The notes below the pieces were generated by a model. It did not search any database, was not told where the DNA came from, and worked only from the letters and a program-made list of their open reading frames with translations. This document shows positions 31,836 through 42,995 of a stretch of DNA of 64,000 nt, one piece after another. The position numbers and the translations under genes are program-made. Positions within the stretch are counted from its first letter, which is position 1. Every line of letters starts with the position of its first letter. The stretch comes from Manis javanica (lineage: Eukaryota; Chordata; Mammalia; Pholidota; Manidae), in contig NC_133157.1 of the NCBI RefSeq assembly GCF_040802235.1, positions 25,003,501 to 25,067,500 on the forward strand, in the 5' to 3' direction.

Positions 31836-32469
31836 GTCAAAAGTAACTGATCCACGCACGCTTCACCCCAGGGTTTAGGCAGAAGGCTGTGCTGCTGCCC
31901 TGATTCCTCTGGGCTTCTGGAGACTAAAGTGCACTCCCTCTTTTGGCTTCCGGTGGTCCCTTCTGCCCACAGCATCTGGGCCAGGGTGTGCTCCCTAACA
32001 CCTGGCATGGCCCCTGGGGTGAGGCACCTGCACTGTGCCTCTGACTAGGGTGAGGTCAAGGATTCACGAACACTGGGGACCACATGATCGCTGGTGTGAG
32101 CAAACTCCTTGGAGATGAGTCTGGAAGGGAGGCTCTCAGCACGAGGGCACCCAGCTGTTTCTCTGGCCAAGACTCCCCTACTGCCCCACAGATCTGGACT
32201 TTCTTTGGCAAGTGCGGTTTGCAGCACCCGATTCCACCATTCTCCCCTTTAGCACATACCAGCCCGTCCTCTCCTGGCTCCTCCATCAGGACCCACACTT
32301 AATCCCCGCACACCCCCACTCACATAGCATACCCTGCAGGCTCTAATTACACCCTGTTTGTTTTCCTGGGAAACCCCACAGTCTACTCACCCAGATCAGC
32401 CACTCCACAAATCAAAGAATAGATTCTAAAGCTAGCAGGCTACTTCTTCAGAACAAAATAAACATAGTC
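31836..32469. other. Unassigned stretch
   Basis: Nothing recognised. Confidence 0.3.
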
Positions 32470-32642
32470 ATGAAAAGGGCATTAGAGAAAAGGCCAGAGA
32501 TCTGAGACCTGGTCTGACTTTGTGTCTTTGGACACGTCATGACCACTCTAGCCTCTCTGGGGACATGCACCTGTTCTACCACTGCCATGTCAATATGTGA
32601 ATCCATAAGAAGCGGCATGTGAAGGAGTCCAGAGACACAATG
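32470..32642 (+). repeat. MIR SINE
   Basis: GAGACCTGGTCTGACTTTGT, GTCTTTGGACACGTCATGAC, CTAGCCTCTCTGGGGACATG, sense MIR core. Confidence 0.6.
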
Positions 32643-33159
32643 GCATTACTGAGAAATATAACAGCATGAACAGTAGCTAGGTCTCAGGACCTACCTTGCC
32701 CTGGTATAGTCTCACCTGGCTTCCCATTCCCCTTTGTCCAATCGTGTTTGCCTTTTCAGGGTAGTGAATAGCGTATTCCAGCACTGGGACCAGCAGAACT
32801 CAACCCAGGACCTGCCCACCTGGTTGAAGCCCTCCAGGTCCAGGGGAAAGTGACTTTCCTGAAGAGTTTGCCCATATGCCTCAAGGACTCCAGAAGTTAA
32901 TATCCCTTCCTTCCCTCACCATTTGCCCTGTGGGTGGGGGCCTGCATCCCTGAAGGCTCCTCTGCTCTTTCACGGTAGACCCGTAGGCAGGGACTCGGGC
33001 TCGCAACCAGCTCCAACACCTCTGTGGACTACCTGGGACACCTGCTCCTCTGAGGCTCCAATGGCTGGCTACACACCTAATGCTGGCAGGATTTAGGGCA
33101 CTGGTGTAAGAGAGGGAGGTCAGGAGATGAGGATGGAGAGGGAGCCTTATGGATTTCCA
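32643..33159. other. Unassigned stretch
   Basis: Nothing recognised. Confidence 0.3.
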
Positions 33160-33400
33160 TAACTACCAGATACCTCTCCCAATACTAAAGACACTGGGTC
33201 CTAGTCCTTTGGTTTCATTTTCCCTCTTTCATTATTAGACTCTGAGCACCTTAAAGGTCAGCACTGCTTCTCTGACTGACCTGCATTTAATTCAGGGCTG
33301 AGCTTAAGACCTTGCTTTTGGTAGGAGTTCAGAGTGCTTGCCGATTGAAAGAATGAACAACTGAATAAAAGAATGAGTGAATGAACGAATCATTCAAGAG
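33160..33400 (+). repeat. L2 LINE 3' end
   Basis: TTAGACTCTGAGCACCTTAA, TTCAGGGCTGAGCTTAAGAC, and a GAATGAACAACTGAATAAAA / GAATGAGTGAATGAACGAAT tail. Confidence 0.65.
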
Positions 33401-33618
33401 TTACAGCTGGCAACAAATGGCATGTCAGACATACCCTTTTTAGGAACTTAGACCTGCTAGGGAAGGTACTGAATGCTCATTCAGAGCAATTTCATGTTGA
33501 GATGTTCTGTCTCCAAATTGGTTAGTGGATGGCTCCTAACTCTGGGCAAGATAAAGCTGGAGCGCGTGAGCTTTGTTAAAATGCAAAATTCTACCTGCAC
33601 CACAGCATTGCCTGAAGT
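33401..33618. other. Unassigned
   Basis: Nothing recognised. Confidence 0.3.
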
Positions 33619-33788
33619 CAGGAGTTCTCATCCCTGGTTGCACATGGAATCACCTGGGGCTTTTAAAAACAATCCCTCGGCCCCACTTGAGACTAATTGA
33701 GTCTAAATCTGAGTGTGTGGCCCAGGCATTGAAATTTTTAACATCTCTGTCGGTGATAACTCTTGTGCAGCACAGCTGAGAACCACTA
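33619..33788 (+). mobile_element. MER5A (non-autonomous hAT-Charlie)
   Basis: Left end CAGGAGTTCTCATCCCTGG, then ACATGGAATCACCTGGGGC, GCCCAGGCATTGAAATTTTT and right end GCTGAGAACCACTA, the reverse complement of the left repeat. Lacks a transposase, as the family does. Flanking 8-mers do not match by eye. Confidence 0.88.
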
Positions 33789-33799
33789 AGTGACAGCTA

Positions 33800-33945
33800 A
33801 ACACTAGGATTATGCTTGGAACTGTGTGGCCTCAATTTCCTCATCTGCAAAGGGGGGATAATTAAATCTACCTTAGGTGTTTTCAAGGAAGATAAAATAA
33901 TACATGCAACGGTAAAGCCTCTGTGTACTAGCTTACTACTATTTT
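33800..33945 (+). repeat. MIR SINE 3' part
   Basis: CTGTGTGGCCTCAATTTCCT, CATCTGCAAAGGGGGGATAA and TAATACATGCAACGGTAAAG. Confidence 0.75.
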
Positions 33946-34029
33946 CCTCAATGGTATTATTTTTATTATTTGATATCCATGCCTTAGAATGCTTAAGCAG
34001 AAAAAATAATCTATTTACTTGGATTAATC

Positions 34030-34118
34030 AACATTCATTACATGCCTAAAATGTGTCAAGAATTGAACAAAACACAATACAAAGAGGAATCAGACCCAGT
34101 GTCTGGGCAAAGAAAACC
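34030..34118 (-). repeat. L2 LINE 3' end, left part
   Basis: CAACATTCATTACATGCCTA, AATGTGTCAAGAATTGAACA; antisense L2, with further L2 beyond the MIR that follows. Confidence 0.55.
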
Positions 34119-34340
34119 GTGTGTATGGAGTTACCTACTGTGTGCTAGACTCTCTACATACACGATGTCATAAATACTCCCACTCATCCCATGATGGGGT
34201 TATACCGCTAGTGCTTACAGAAAAGGAAACGGAGACTTGAGAAGTCATTCCCAAACCTCACAGCTGCAATGTGGAAGAACCTGGCTGGAACTCAGGCCCC
34301 ACTGCTTCCAGATCTGTGTTCCTTCTCCTGTACCATCACT
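34119..34340 (-). repeat. MIR SINE
   Basis: TACCTACTGTGTGCTAGACT, AAAAGGAAACGGAGACTTGA, TCACAGCTGCAATGTGGAAG, GGCTGGAACTCAGGCCCCAC, near-complete reverse MIR. Confidence 0.8.
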
Positions 34341-34610
34341 GAGCACCTGTATGAATGTGTTGCACATAGCCACTCTTCTCTCAAGAAATTTACAGGTAGA
34401 GGAAGGAATGATTTGTGCTGAGTGGGGAAAAAATCAGAGGAGGCTTTTGTAAAGAAGTGAAAATCCAATGGGGTCTTTGGGAGAGGAAAAGGATTTTAAC
34501 AGGTGGGAGATGGGAGGGCAAGGATGTTCCAGTGGAGGAAACCCCAGGAACAAACCCAAAAAGGACAATAGAGCACTCCACTGACTTGGGGTGCATGCAT
34601 ATCGTATGCA
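34341..34610 (-). repeat. L2 LINE, right part
   Basis: CTCAAGAAATTTACAGGTAG, then GGTGGGAGATGGGAGGGCAA and GGATGTTCCAGTGGAGGAAA, internal antisense L2. Confidence 0.5.
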
Positions 34611-34915
34611 TGGCTACATTGGCTTTATTCCTTGCCTGTTGCTTTACTCCCTTAAGAGAGATTCCCTTCCTCTGAAGGAGGACTCCTGGAGGGTCTGGAG
34701 AGCAGTCTCAGAAACACTTTCTCCCCCAACTGTCTTCTTATCAACAGCAAAAATCTCCTTTGCATTCTGAGCTGCTGTCCTACCGACATCCATGGGAGTT
34801 TTACATGTCAGTCAAATGCCAAATGGGCAGCAGGGAGCTCAGCGGCAACCGTGGCGCTTGTGTCCCTCCTGTGCATGTCGGACACAGCATGCTGCATGCA
34901 TGTGCACATGTAAAG

Positions 34916-34933
34916 CACACACACACACACACA
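34916..34933. repeat. (CA)9 microsatellite
   Basis: Eighteen bases of pure CA, in a setting of alternating purine-pyrimidine (GCATGCATGTGCACATG upstream). Confidence 0.95.
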
Positions 34934-35334
34934 TGCAGCTGTGAGGAAGAGACCAGAGAATTCTGTCGGGCACAGCTTTGGCTCTTCAGACACGACTGAG
35001 GAGGCTTGGTACATTTTTCTCTGCTAACCAGGCTCCAGGTCCCATCTGCTCCTTGCAGAGCAACAAGGTCAATGCCAATTTCCCTTTCATCATCCATGTC
35101 TGTGGCTGAGCTGTCTGCAGTGGCAGAAATGAATGTTCTCCATAGCTCTTAGCTCCAGGGTGGCCACTTCCAGCCTGCCTACAAAATGTGATTGTGTTAC
35201 ATTACAGCCAAGCAAAATACACACTGCTGTGTCCATGTCCTTTGCATGGCAAGGCCACAGAAGGGGAGAGCCTCCTCTGGAGGAAGCTATTCCACCACTC
35301 AAGGTCTGCTTGAGCCTGTTGAGAATTGCAGCTC

Positions 35335-35347
35335 AAAAAAAAAAAAA
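35335..35347. repeat. A13 homopolymer
   Basis: Thirteen adenines; may mark an old retroposon tail but no body is recognisable upstream. Confidence 0.85.
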
Positions 35348-36059
35348 GCCTAATGTATGTAATATGAACTGGGTGGTTTCCTCTGGCGGGCATAGCTGAG
35401 GCCGTCACATTTCAGGTTTTCCAATTCTACAGAAATAAAAAGACCATGTGTGCTAACCATGCTGGCCCAGAGATTAGATCACAATTCTGATTGGAGAATA
35501 AGGTTAATCATGGATTCATCACACAGTGACCTTTGCAGGCAGGGCTGCAACCCAATGAGGCTGCTATTGTGCAAAGACTAGATTCAGGAGCCCCATAGGT
35601 TTCTGCAGCTCAGGCTGCCTGGATTCCAAGGGGAGGGGGCTCCAAGCTCCAAGCGGATTCCTGCAAGGGAATGGGGGTGGGGTGGGGAATGTTACAGGAA
35701 GTGAGGTTTATACACTCAATGTCCATAGGTCAGTCAAACTTAGAAACAGAAAGAAGAAAGGAGTTCCTAGCAAGTTGGTTTTCAGATGTGCTGGTGCAGG
35801 AAAGAAACCTGGCATCTCCTCTTGGGCTTGAAAGGCTCTGGCTCCACTTGGAATGGGACAGGGAAACACAGCTTTGTAATGTAGGGTTTACTGGCCCATG
35901 ATCAGAGATCAAGGTAGAAAAATACTCCGGGAAGTTGGCGTGGTGGAGGTGAAAATGAATTCTGCTGCTTTGTTCACAATTATCTGGGGTCACATGGCTT
36001 TCACCACATACCAACACATATCCTGAATGCTGGCACTGGTTTAACCCAGTTGTCTCTGG

Positions 36060-36275
36060 AGAATCAGCACCTGGGCTCTGCAATCCCAGAGCCGGGTGTG
36101 AATTGAGGCTCCTCAGTTTACTAGTGATGTGATCTTGGGCTATCCATTTAACCTCACCCAACCTGTTTCCTCCTCTGTAAAATCAGTGAAGAATAAAAGG
36201 AACCATATTTTGGAAGACAATGCCTGGAGACGCCTATTACATAGTAAATACTTATTATGTGTAAGGTCATAATAT
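36060..36275 (+). repeat. MIR SINE, near full length
   Basis: CTGGGCTCTGCAATCCCAGA, GATGTGATCTTGGGCTATCC, TTTCCTCCTCTGTAAAATCA and TTACATAGTAAATACTTATT. Confidence 0.85.
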
Positions 36276-36845
36276 TCTCTCAACCTCTCAAACCAAACCC
36301 CCTTACCCCTCCTGCTCCATCTACTGCCTCTCTTTCCCTTATTTTATTCTTAAACCACAGAGGACTTCTTAGGATCTCCTGCCACCTTCTCCATCATTCT
36401 TCTGTCAGCATGTGCAAGGACACACAAACACAAAGAGAAAGGGAAGATGCTGGTCCAAGAGTGCAGAGCTCTATGTCTTCACACACATTATTCCCTCTGC
36501 CTGGAAAGCCCTCTCTTCTTCCTGAATGCCACAGAATGATCAGACTCTGTCCGCTATTCGTAGCTTTCCTTGAGGCTTGATTCCTTCACAGGCAATACCT
36601 TTTCCCAGCCAGAGTGTACCAGCCCTGTTTCTGGGCTCTTTCTTCTGGATTATGACAATATATGTCTGTTATTGCATGAACCCCATTCTGTGTGTTTACC
36701 TGTGCATGTGTCTGTCTTTCCCATTGGATGGTGAGTAGCCTGAGGGCAGGGCCATATCCACTCTGTATCCCAGGTTCCTTGCATCGTATCTGAAACATAA
36801 TAAGTGCGCATGAAACATTTGTTAAATTGAACTGAATTTAGCTTA
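36276..36845 (+). repeat. L2 LINE 3' region
   Basis: TTCCCTCTGCCTGGAAAGCC, GAGTAGCCTGAGGGCAGGGC, CATATCCACTCTGTATCCCA and CATAATAAGTGCGCATGAAA in sense order to the terminus. Confidence 0.8.
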
Positions 36846-36884
36846 GTGGAACAACTGAGAAGAGAACCGTTTTGATTAAAACAT

Positions 36885-37080
36885 TCATATAGTATTTTAA
36901 GGTTTTTCATCAACTGCTCCATTTAATTCTCACAACAATCCTCTCAGATCAAGAAGGCTTGAGGCACTGTTATCATTTTCAGAGATAAGGGAACGGGGGT
37001 TCCTAGTGTAAAAGCTGTGTGCACAGTCATACCTCCAGTAAATTGTAGAGGCAGAACTAGAATTAAGGTCTGTCTATTTC
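36885..37080 (-). repeat. MIR SINE
   Basis: CATTTAATTCTCACAACAAT, CACTGTTATCATTTTCAGAG, GTAGAGGCAGAACTAGAATT, reverse MIR. Confidence 0.75.
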
Positions 37081-37599
37081 TAAGACATTTTCCTCCACTG
37101 AGATTTATTGACCCAAATAGCAATCAGAGCATACTTCTGTCATTTCCAAAGCATTTGATCCATTCCTGCACCAGAACATGCACCATGTACATCTTCCTAT
37201 GTTGCTCCTACAGGATGTCACTACTTCTTAGCCATCAGTGTCCCATGAGGTGCACACAAGGCAAAGTTCACAATGATGAGTAAGGATGAGACGGGACATC
37301 TACAAGATAAGCTGTGGATTATGCACATTCTCCTGGCACCAGGGGAAATTCCACCAATTTTTCTCCACTTAAAAAATTATAAGTGAATGCAACCCAAAGC
37401 AATATTATTATAGAGATACATTTGGTTCCTCTTAATTTAGATTAAAAGCCATCTACAAATGATATTTATTTTAATTTTATCAATAACACATCATTTGCCA
37501 TTCACCTTACCATTATTCACTTTATATCAATGTGTCAAAGAATTGAGAACTGCTGAACTTTCACATATATTTACAGAGCCCACAACTGAATAGAATAGC
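37081..37599. other. Unassigned stretch
   Basis: Nothing recognised. Confidence 0.3.
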
Positions 37600-37880
37600 T
37601 GGGGAGAAATGTTCAAAAAAGATGGTCAATGGTCTTTGCCTTCATGGAGGGTGCACACAAAAACCAAGCTAACATATTGAAACTAATTGCAAATGTGCAA
37701 GTAATTTATATTATATTATATAAATACATATTACATTTATGTGTATAAATATAATAAATATGAAGGTAGCACATAGGACAGGGGTAATAAGACCTGCTTT
37801 AAGTAGGTGGCCATGGAAGGCATTTAGAGGAGGTGACATTTAGGCTGATAAGTTAAGTAATCATCTCCAGAGTGGGGACT
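37600..37880 (-). repeat. L2 LINE 3' region with AT-rich insert
   Basis: GGTCTTTGCCTTCATGGAGG, CACATAGGACAGGGGTAATA, GGTGACATTTAGGCTGATAA, antisense L2. An AT tract (37706-37750) interrupts it. Confidence 0.6.
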
Positions 37881-38459
37881 CCCAGCCAATATGCTGTGGA
37901 GATGTACTGAGATACAGAAAAAATATTAACTTCTAGTGATATATTTTAAATTGAAAATAACAACTTATATGCTATTCATATCTAGTGATGATCACTCACT
38001 CAGCCTTTCTTTCTCTCTCTCTCTCTCTGTCCATTTTTCAGAAGAGCACATGTCACACCCAATAGGTTGGATGTCTAGAGGGAAAATGGAATTCCACAAC
38101 ACTGAGGAACAGACAGCGGCACCTCACTTGTCTTTCCCTTTCCATGGATAGTAATGCATGACATTTCACAAGTGCATGGTTAAGTGGATTTCCAGATTAT
38201 ATTATCTTAAGTAAATGAGCACTGACAGAATTGGCAAGTGGCTTTAGAAATTTCCTCCAACGAGACTGCAAGATGAAAACAATAGTAATAAGGTAAATGC
38301 AACAACATTAAGAAAACAGCAACTGATACATCTGTTCCTTATATAAAATCTTTGAGTCATATAATCATAATGAAACACAGATAGACCAAAAATGCTTTCC
38401 AAAACTGAAATTATTAAGATAACTTGAAATACCAATTTGCATCAACTATCATTAGAAAT
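37881..38459. other. Unassigned stretch with CT repeat
   Basis: Contains an imperfect CT repeat at 38012-38028. Otherwise nothing recognised. Confidence 0.35.
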
Positions 38460-38745
38460 GCACTATTTGGGGATAGGGAGGTAAGGGAAATGGGGAGAGA
38501 TTTGTACATATCTGTGATAATTAGAGCTAATAATGCTGTATCATAGACCTGAATGTTGCTGAGACAGTAAGTGTTCTCACCACAAAAAGGAAATGGTAAT
38601 TATGTGACAGGATGAAGGTGTTGGTAATGCTCTGATGGTAAACATTTTGCAATATATAAATGTATCAACTCAACACACTGTGTACCTTAAGCTTACATAA
38701 TGCTGCATATCAATTATATCTCAATAAGCTGGGGGAAAAGAAAAA
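38460..38745 (+). mobile_element. L1MA/L1MB-type 3' end
   Basis: GGGAAATGGGGAGAGATTTG, GAGCTAATAATGCTGTATCA, GTGTTCTCACCACAAAAAGG, GTGTACCTTAAGCTTACATA, ATCAATTATATCTCAATAAG and the A-rich tail GGGGGAAAAGAAAAAC. Sense orientation, 5'-truncated. Confidence 0.88.
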
Positions 38746-38984
38746 CATGCACTATTAACAAAGTAATATGATTATTTACTTAAAATAGTAGTTTAATATT
38801 TCCATATAGATCTACAGTTGCATGTATTTCATAACATACATATTAGCAAAGTAGTACTTGTGTAAAATTTATAAATAGATAAGTATACCTACATTGGGAG
38901 TTTAAGTTCTGTTTCTCCCTCACAAAAAGAATCAAAAATGTTTGAAGACCATGGATTTAAGGGATGAGAAGCAATTAGCCATGT

Positions 38985-40012
38985 GACAACTAGGGAAATA
39001 AACAATCCAGGCCGATGGCATAGTATCTGCAATGGCCTGTTGGGAGAACTAAGGAAAAGCTGGGGGAGCTGGAGTGTAAACAGTGGAGGGGAAAAGTGAT
39101 GTGGTTAGAGAGGGGGGCAAGGGCAAGGTCACACAGGACCCTGGAGACCATGGCGAAGATCATGTGTTTTAGTCTAGTGAAATTGCCATGGCCTGTAAGT
39201 GTTTAAAACAGTGAAATGATGAAATACAGTGTAGGTCTTAAGAAAATTCCTTTAGCTGTTTTCGGATGATAGGATCATGCTGGGTAGGCATGGAAGTGAG
39301 GCAACCAGGGAGGAGGCTGTCATATTAATCCAAGCAAGAGATGAAGGTGGCATGCGCTAATGTGGGAGCCCTACAGATGAAGAGAGGTATATGGATTTTA
39401 GAGGCATATTGTATATAAACCCAACAGTACTTGCAGGTAGATGGGTAAGAGTGGGAGGTTGGTGACGGGAATGGAGGAATCAAGAACAAAAACAAGGTTT
39501 CTTGCTTGAGCAACATTGTGAAAGTTGGTGGCATTAAGATGGGTAGTAGGTTTGATGACAGAATCAAGATATCTGTTTTAGGCATATTACGTTTGATATT
39601 TCTGTGAGAAATCTAAGAGAAGATGTTAATCAGGTGGTTGGATGGACATGCTATATAGAACTTACGGGAGAAATATTGGCTGTCCTTAGCTGTTAGGATC
39701 TTCAAGGGAGAAGCCAACATCTCTAAAGCATTAGGACTTAGCTCATTACAGCGATAAGGACTATGAATGTTGTTTGAATCTTCAAGTTTAGGAGAAGGGG
39801 AGTAAAAGGAAGATCACTTGACTAGAATTTGTAGGTCAGGGCAGCAGCCATTGTCCCACCACACACTAGACCTCCATAGCTGGGGATTCAGTCATTCTCA
39901 ATTGAGAAAGAGCAGTAGGTCAAGGTCAATAGTGGAGAAGAAAAGAGGCCAGCTCTGGGGAATACCAAGGAAAAAGTGCACCTCCTTGGGCAAGATATGT
40001 TCCAGAAATTCT
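38985..40012 (-). repeat. L2 LINE, about 1 kb internal, antisense
   Basis: GGGCAAGGGCAAGGTCACAC, GGGAGGAGGCTGTCATATTA, CCAAGCAAGAGATGAAGGTG and TTTTAGGCATATTACGTTTG follow the antisense L2 ORF2 order. Probably the same copy as 37600-37880, separated by other material including the L1 3' end. Confidence 0.75.
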
Positions 40013-40084
40013 AGCTGATGAAATGTAACATGAAACTGAACAATGATGGAGGAAAATTATTTTTTTATTTCTGCTATAATCTGA

Positions 40085-40560
40085 GCATTAAGTGAAAAAA
40101 AATTAAGATCCATTAGAAAGTTTAACAAAGCTGCTGAATATAAGATAGATTTTTAAAAAGCAATAGCTTTCCTATCTACCAAAAAAGTATCCATTAGAAA
40201 TATAAACACAAAAAGTATTAAATTCACCATAAGCCAAAAAGAAAAAAAAATCCTAAGAATAATTTGAATAGGAAATGTTTAGAATAAAAATAATGGAAAC
40301 CTATAAAACTGTACTGAGAAATACAAATTAAGATTTGAATACATGGGGACGCAGATTATATTCATTAATAGGAAAGCCAAGTATTTTAAGACTATAAATT
40401 CTTCAAATTAGTACATAGGACTAAGAAAATGTTAATCAAACTTACAATGGACTTTACTGTTGGAACTTGATGAAGTCATTCAAAAGTTTATCTTGAAGAA
40501 TGTATGTGTGAGAATAATTAGCACGTGGGTAAGGAAGAGTGCGAGGGTAGAAAAGTCTGT
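40085..40560 (+). mobile_element. Old L1 ORF2 fragment, sense
   Basis: AGCTGCTGAATATAAGATAG, TCTACCAAAAAAGTATCC-like sequence, AATCCTAAGAATAATTTGAA and CCTATAAAACTGTACTGAGA follow the order of sense L1 ORF2 after the reverse-transcriptase core. Confidence 0.65.
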
Positions 40561-41867
40561 GGCCCAAGGTAAACTCAGAAGGGTTCAGGTAAGAAAAGCT
40601 TCATCTTTACACATCAAGTGTACTTACCCTCTCTGGAGGTGCTCAATACTGCCCACCCACCTTGGGAAGTACACAAAGCCAATTCCAGAACTTCTATTTA
40701 ATTTAAATATAAATACTATCCTCTCCCTTATAATGGAATCTTTCATTCTGGCACCTATCCCATTGTTTTTACAATTATTTTTTTAAATGGCTGATTTCCT
40801 CAGCTGATTAATTCTTCTCATGTTTATATTACTACTGTCAAACAAGTATCTAATATGTCGAAATTATTTGACAATATTTTTTGTGAACAAATAAATATTC
40901 TGGAGGAACTAATCTGCCTTTCTGATCTATTACTGAATCAGGAATTTATTCAGCCAATATTTATTATATACTGACTGATGTTGTGGGAGATACTAGAGAA
41001 GCCAAAAACCATTCCACTGATGAGAATTATCAAGTCTATTAGAAGGATTATTTCTAGTACTTCTGAGTATAAATTATTCATTTCCCTAAACACCTTAACA
41101 CCTATTTCTCAACCCTCTGACATTTTACCGAAGCCACTTCAGAGCAGCCACATATGGTATCCAACCTGGTCCCTCTGGACATCCAAGATACTCAATATTT
41201 AGTCTCCTAAACATGCCATGACTTAGAAGAGATTTTCAAGTTCAATAGCTTCAGTGTTTCACAGATTTAAAAGAAAATGCTTCCTTGTTTTAGTTCACAA
41301 AAAGTACTTTAACAAATATGAGAGTTTGAAAATTTGAAATAATAAAACATGTTCCAAAATTTCTTCACAGCTAGAAAACTGGACCAGGTTTTACTACCAA
41401 CCCTAGTCTTCCTGCTTTGACACAGCGTGAAGAAACTGTTGCTATATATTGCAGCTGGTTCACCAGGCAGTCAATATTAAGGCCATAATGTATGGATATT
41501 GATTGATGGTGATTTTCAAAATTTGAAAACCCTGACACTGCACTGTCTACCTATGAGTTCAAAATGCTGTCAAATCAACCTCAATGAACTGTAAAAGTAG
41601 CTTGACTTTCTGTACTTTGTGCCATACCTACTGGTGAACTCACGATTCAAGAGCAGAAATTTTGAGACGTTGTACATTCCCTAGCCCAAATGTTCCCTTT
41701 AAAAAAATAATCTGTATTTTCACAATTCTGATTCATAGTTATGCACAGATGTTGTGGTGAGTTTAGGGGAATTAAGATAAAGAGGACTCCAATAGCCCCC
41801 ATTTACATGCTGGTCCCTATGAACTATTCTTCAAACAGCAGCCAAAGTGAATGTTTGAATGAAAAAA
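40561..41867. other. Unassigned stretch
   Basis: No repeat except a short antisense L2 trace (GAATTTATTCAGCCAATATT, about 40940). No exon recognised. Confidence 0.35.
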
Positions 41868-42405
41868 ATACAATCACGTATCACCCTCAAGCAAACTCTC
41901 CAATGGTCTTCATTAATCATGGCCAATATGGCCCTCCTTGAATTGGCCCCTGCCTACCTCTGTACTCTGGTATTCTTACTCATTCCATTCCCATTATAAC
42001 ACTGATTTTCTACCTGCTTCATCAACCCACTATGCTTCTCTACTATAGGCACTTACTGTTCCCTCTATCTGGAAATCTCTTCCCCACATTTCCAAATGGC
42101 TTGATTTCTCATTACATACATCTCAGCTCAAAGTTATCTCCTCAAGGAGAATTTCCCTGCGACCTTATCAAATTAGCAATATCACCACCATCACTTTCTA
42201 GTCTTTTTCCTTCTTTAGTTTTTTTCACAGCACTGGTAACTACCTGAAATTATATTATTTGTTTATTATTTTCTGTCTCAAGCCTTCTATAATATAAACT
42301 TCATATAAGCATGAATTTATCTGACTTGCCCACAGCTGTGTCCCCAGTGCCTCATGTTATAAATGCTCAATAAATATTTTTTGAATGAGTGAATAAATGA
42401 ATGTC
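41868..42405 (+). repeat. L2 LINE 3' region, 540 bp
   Basis: GGCCCTCCTTGAATTGGCCC, TGCCTACCTCTGTACTCTGG, TCAAGGAGAATTTCCCTGCG, TGTCCCCAGTGCCTCATGTT and GCTCAATAAATATTTTTTGA with a GAATGAGTGAATAAATGAAT tail. The clearest L2 in the window. Confidence 0.92.
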
Positions 42406-42469
42406 TCAACCTTGTTCTTGGGGGAGCTTCTGGTGTACATAGATTCATAAATAGATTATTATTTTGTTG

Positions 42470-42625
42470 AAAAATTACAACTCTGTCAGGTAGATATTAT
42501 CTTGTCTTCAAGAAGTAATGAAACAGATTCAGCAAGGCTAAGTAATTTGCCTAGGGTCACTCAGCAAGTAAAGTGATAAAACTCAGATTTAAAGCCATAA
42601 CTATTTCACAGAGTGAATTCAACTA
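42470..42625 (-). repeat. MIR SINE
   Basis: AGCAAGGCTAAGTAATTTGC, CTAGGGTCACTCAGCAAGTA, AAACTCAGATTTAAAGCC. Confidence 0.8.
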
Positions 42626-42799
42626 ACTTCTTCTAAATGACAGATTAATCTTCCAAGTAAAGTCATGTAGAATTTGCTTATCTCACATAGCCTTCCTTGG
42701 CACACAGTTTATAGCAGTTGGTCATGTATACACATGTCATATCATATACCAGAAATAATCTTGTACACAGAAAACATAAACAACATACATTTCAAAAGT

Positions 42800-42995
42800 C
42801 TCTCTGTCATAACCCGAAATAGTGAAACACTGGAAGTAGCCTGAAGGCTCTCAAGATCGGGGAAATGGAATAGTCATCCATGATGCATTCATTACAGTGG
42901 CATATTATGTAAAAGCTGAAGGTTACATTTAAAAATTTGTTCAATAACATAGAAAGCATTCCCAATATATCTTTTGGTGCAAAAATGTATATGAT
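42800..42995 (+). mobile_element. Old L1 3' end fragment
   Basis: Sense L1 3' UTR: GGAATAGTCATCCATGATGC, CAGTGGCATATTATGTAAAA, AATATATCTTTTGGTGCAAA. Weakly conserved. Confidence 0.4.

Larger units (their letters stand above)
34611..36059. other. Unassigned stretch
   Basis: No repeat family recognised apart from simple repeats at 34916 and 35335. Short frames on both strands (98 codons 34801-35097 minus, 143 codons 35730-36161 minus running into a MIR) are judged chance. Confidence 0.35.

Noticed and set aside
35335..35347. A13 run as the tail of a processed pseudogene
   Set aside because: No coding-like body or flanking duplication found upstream.
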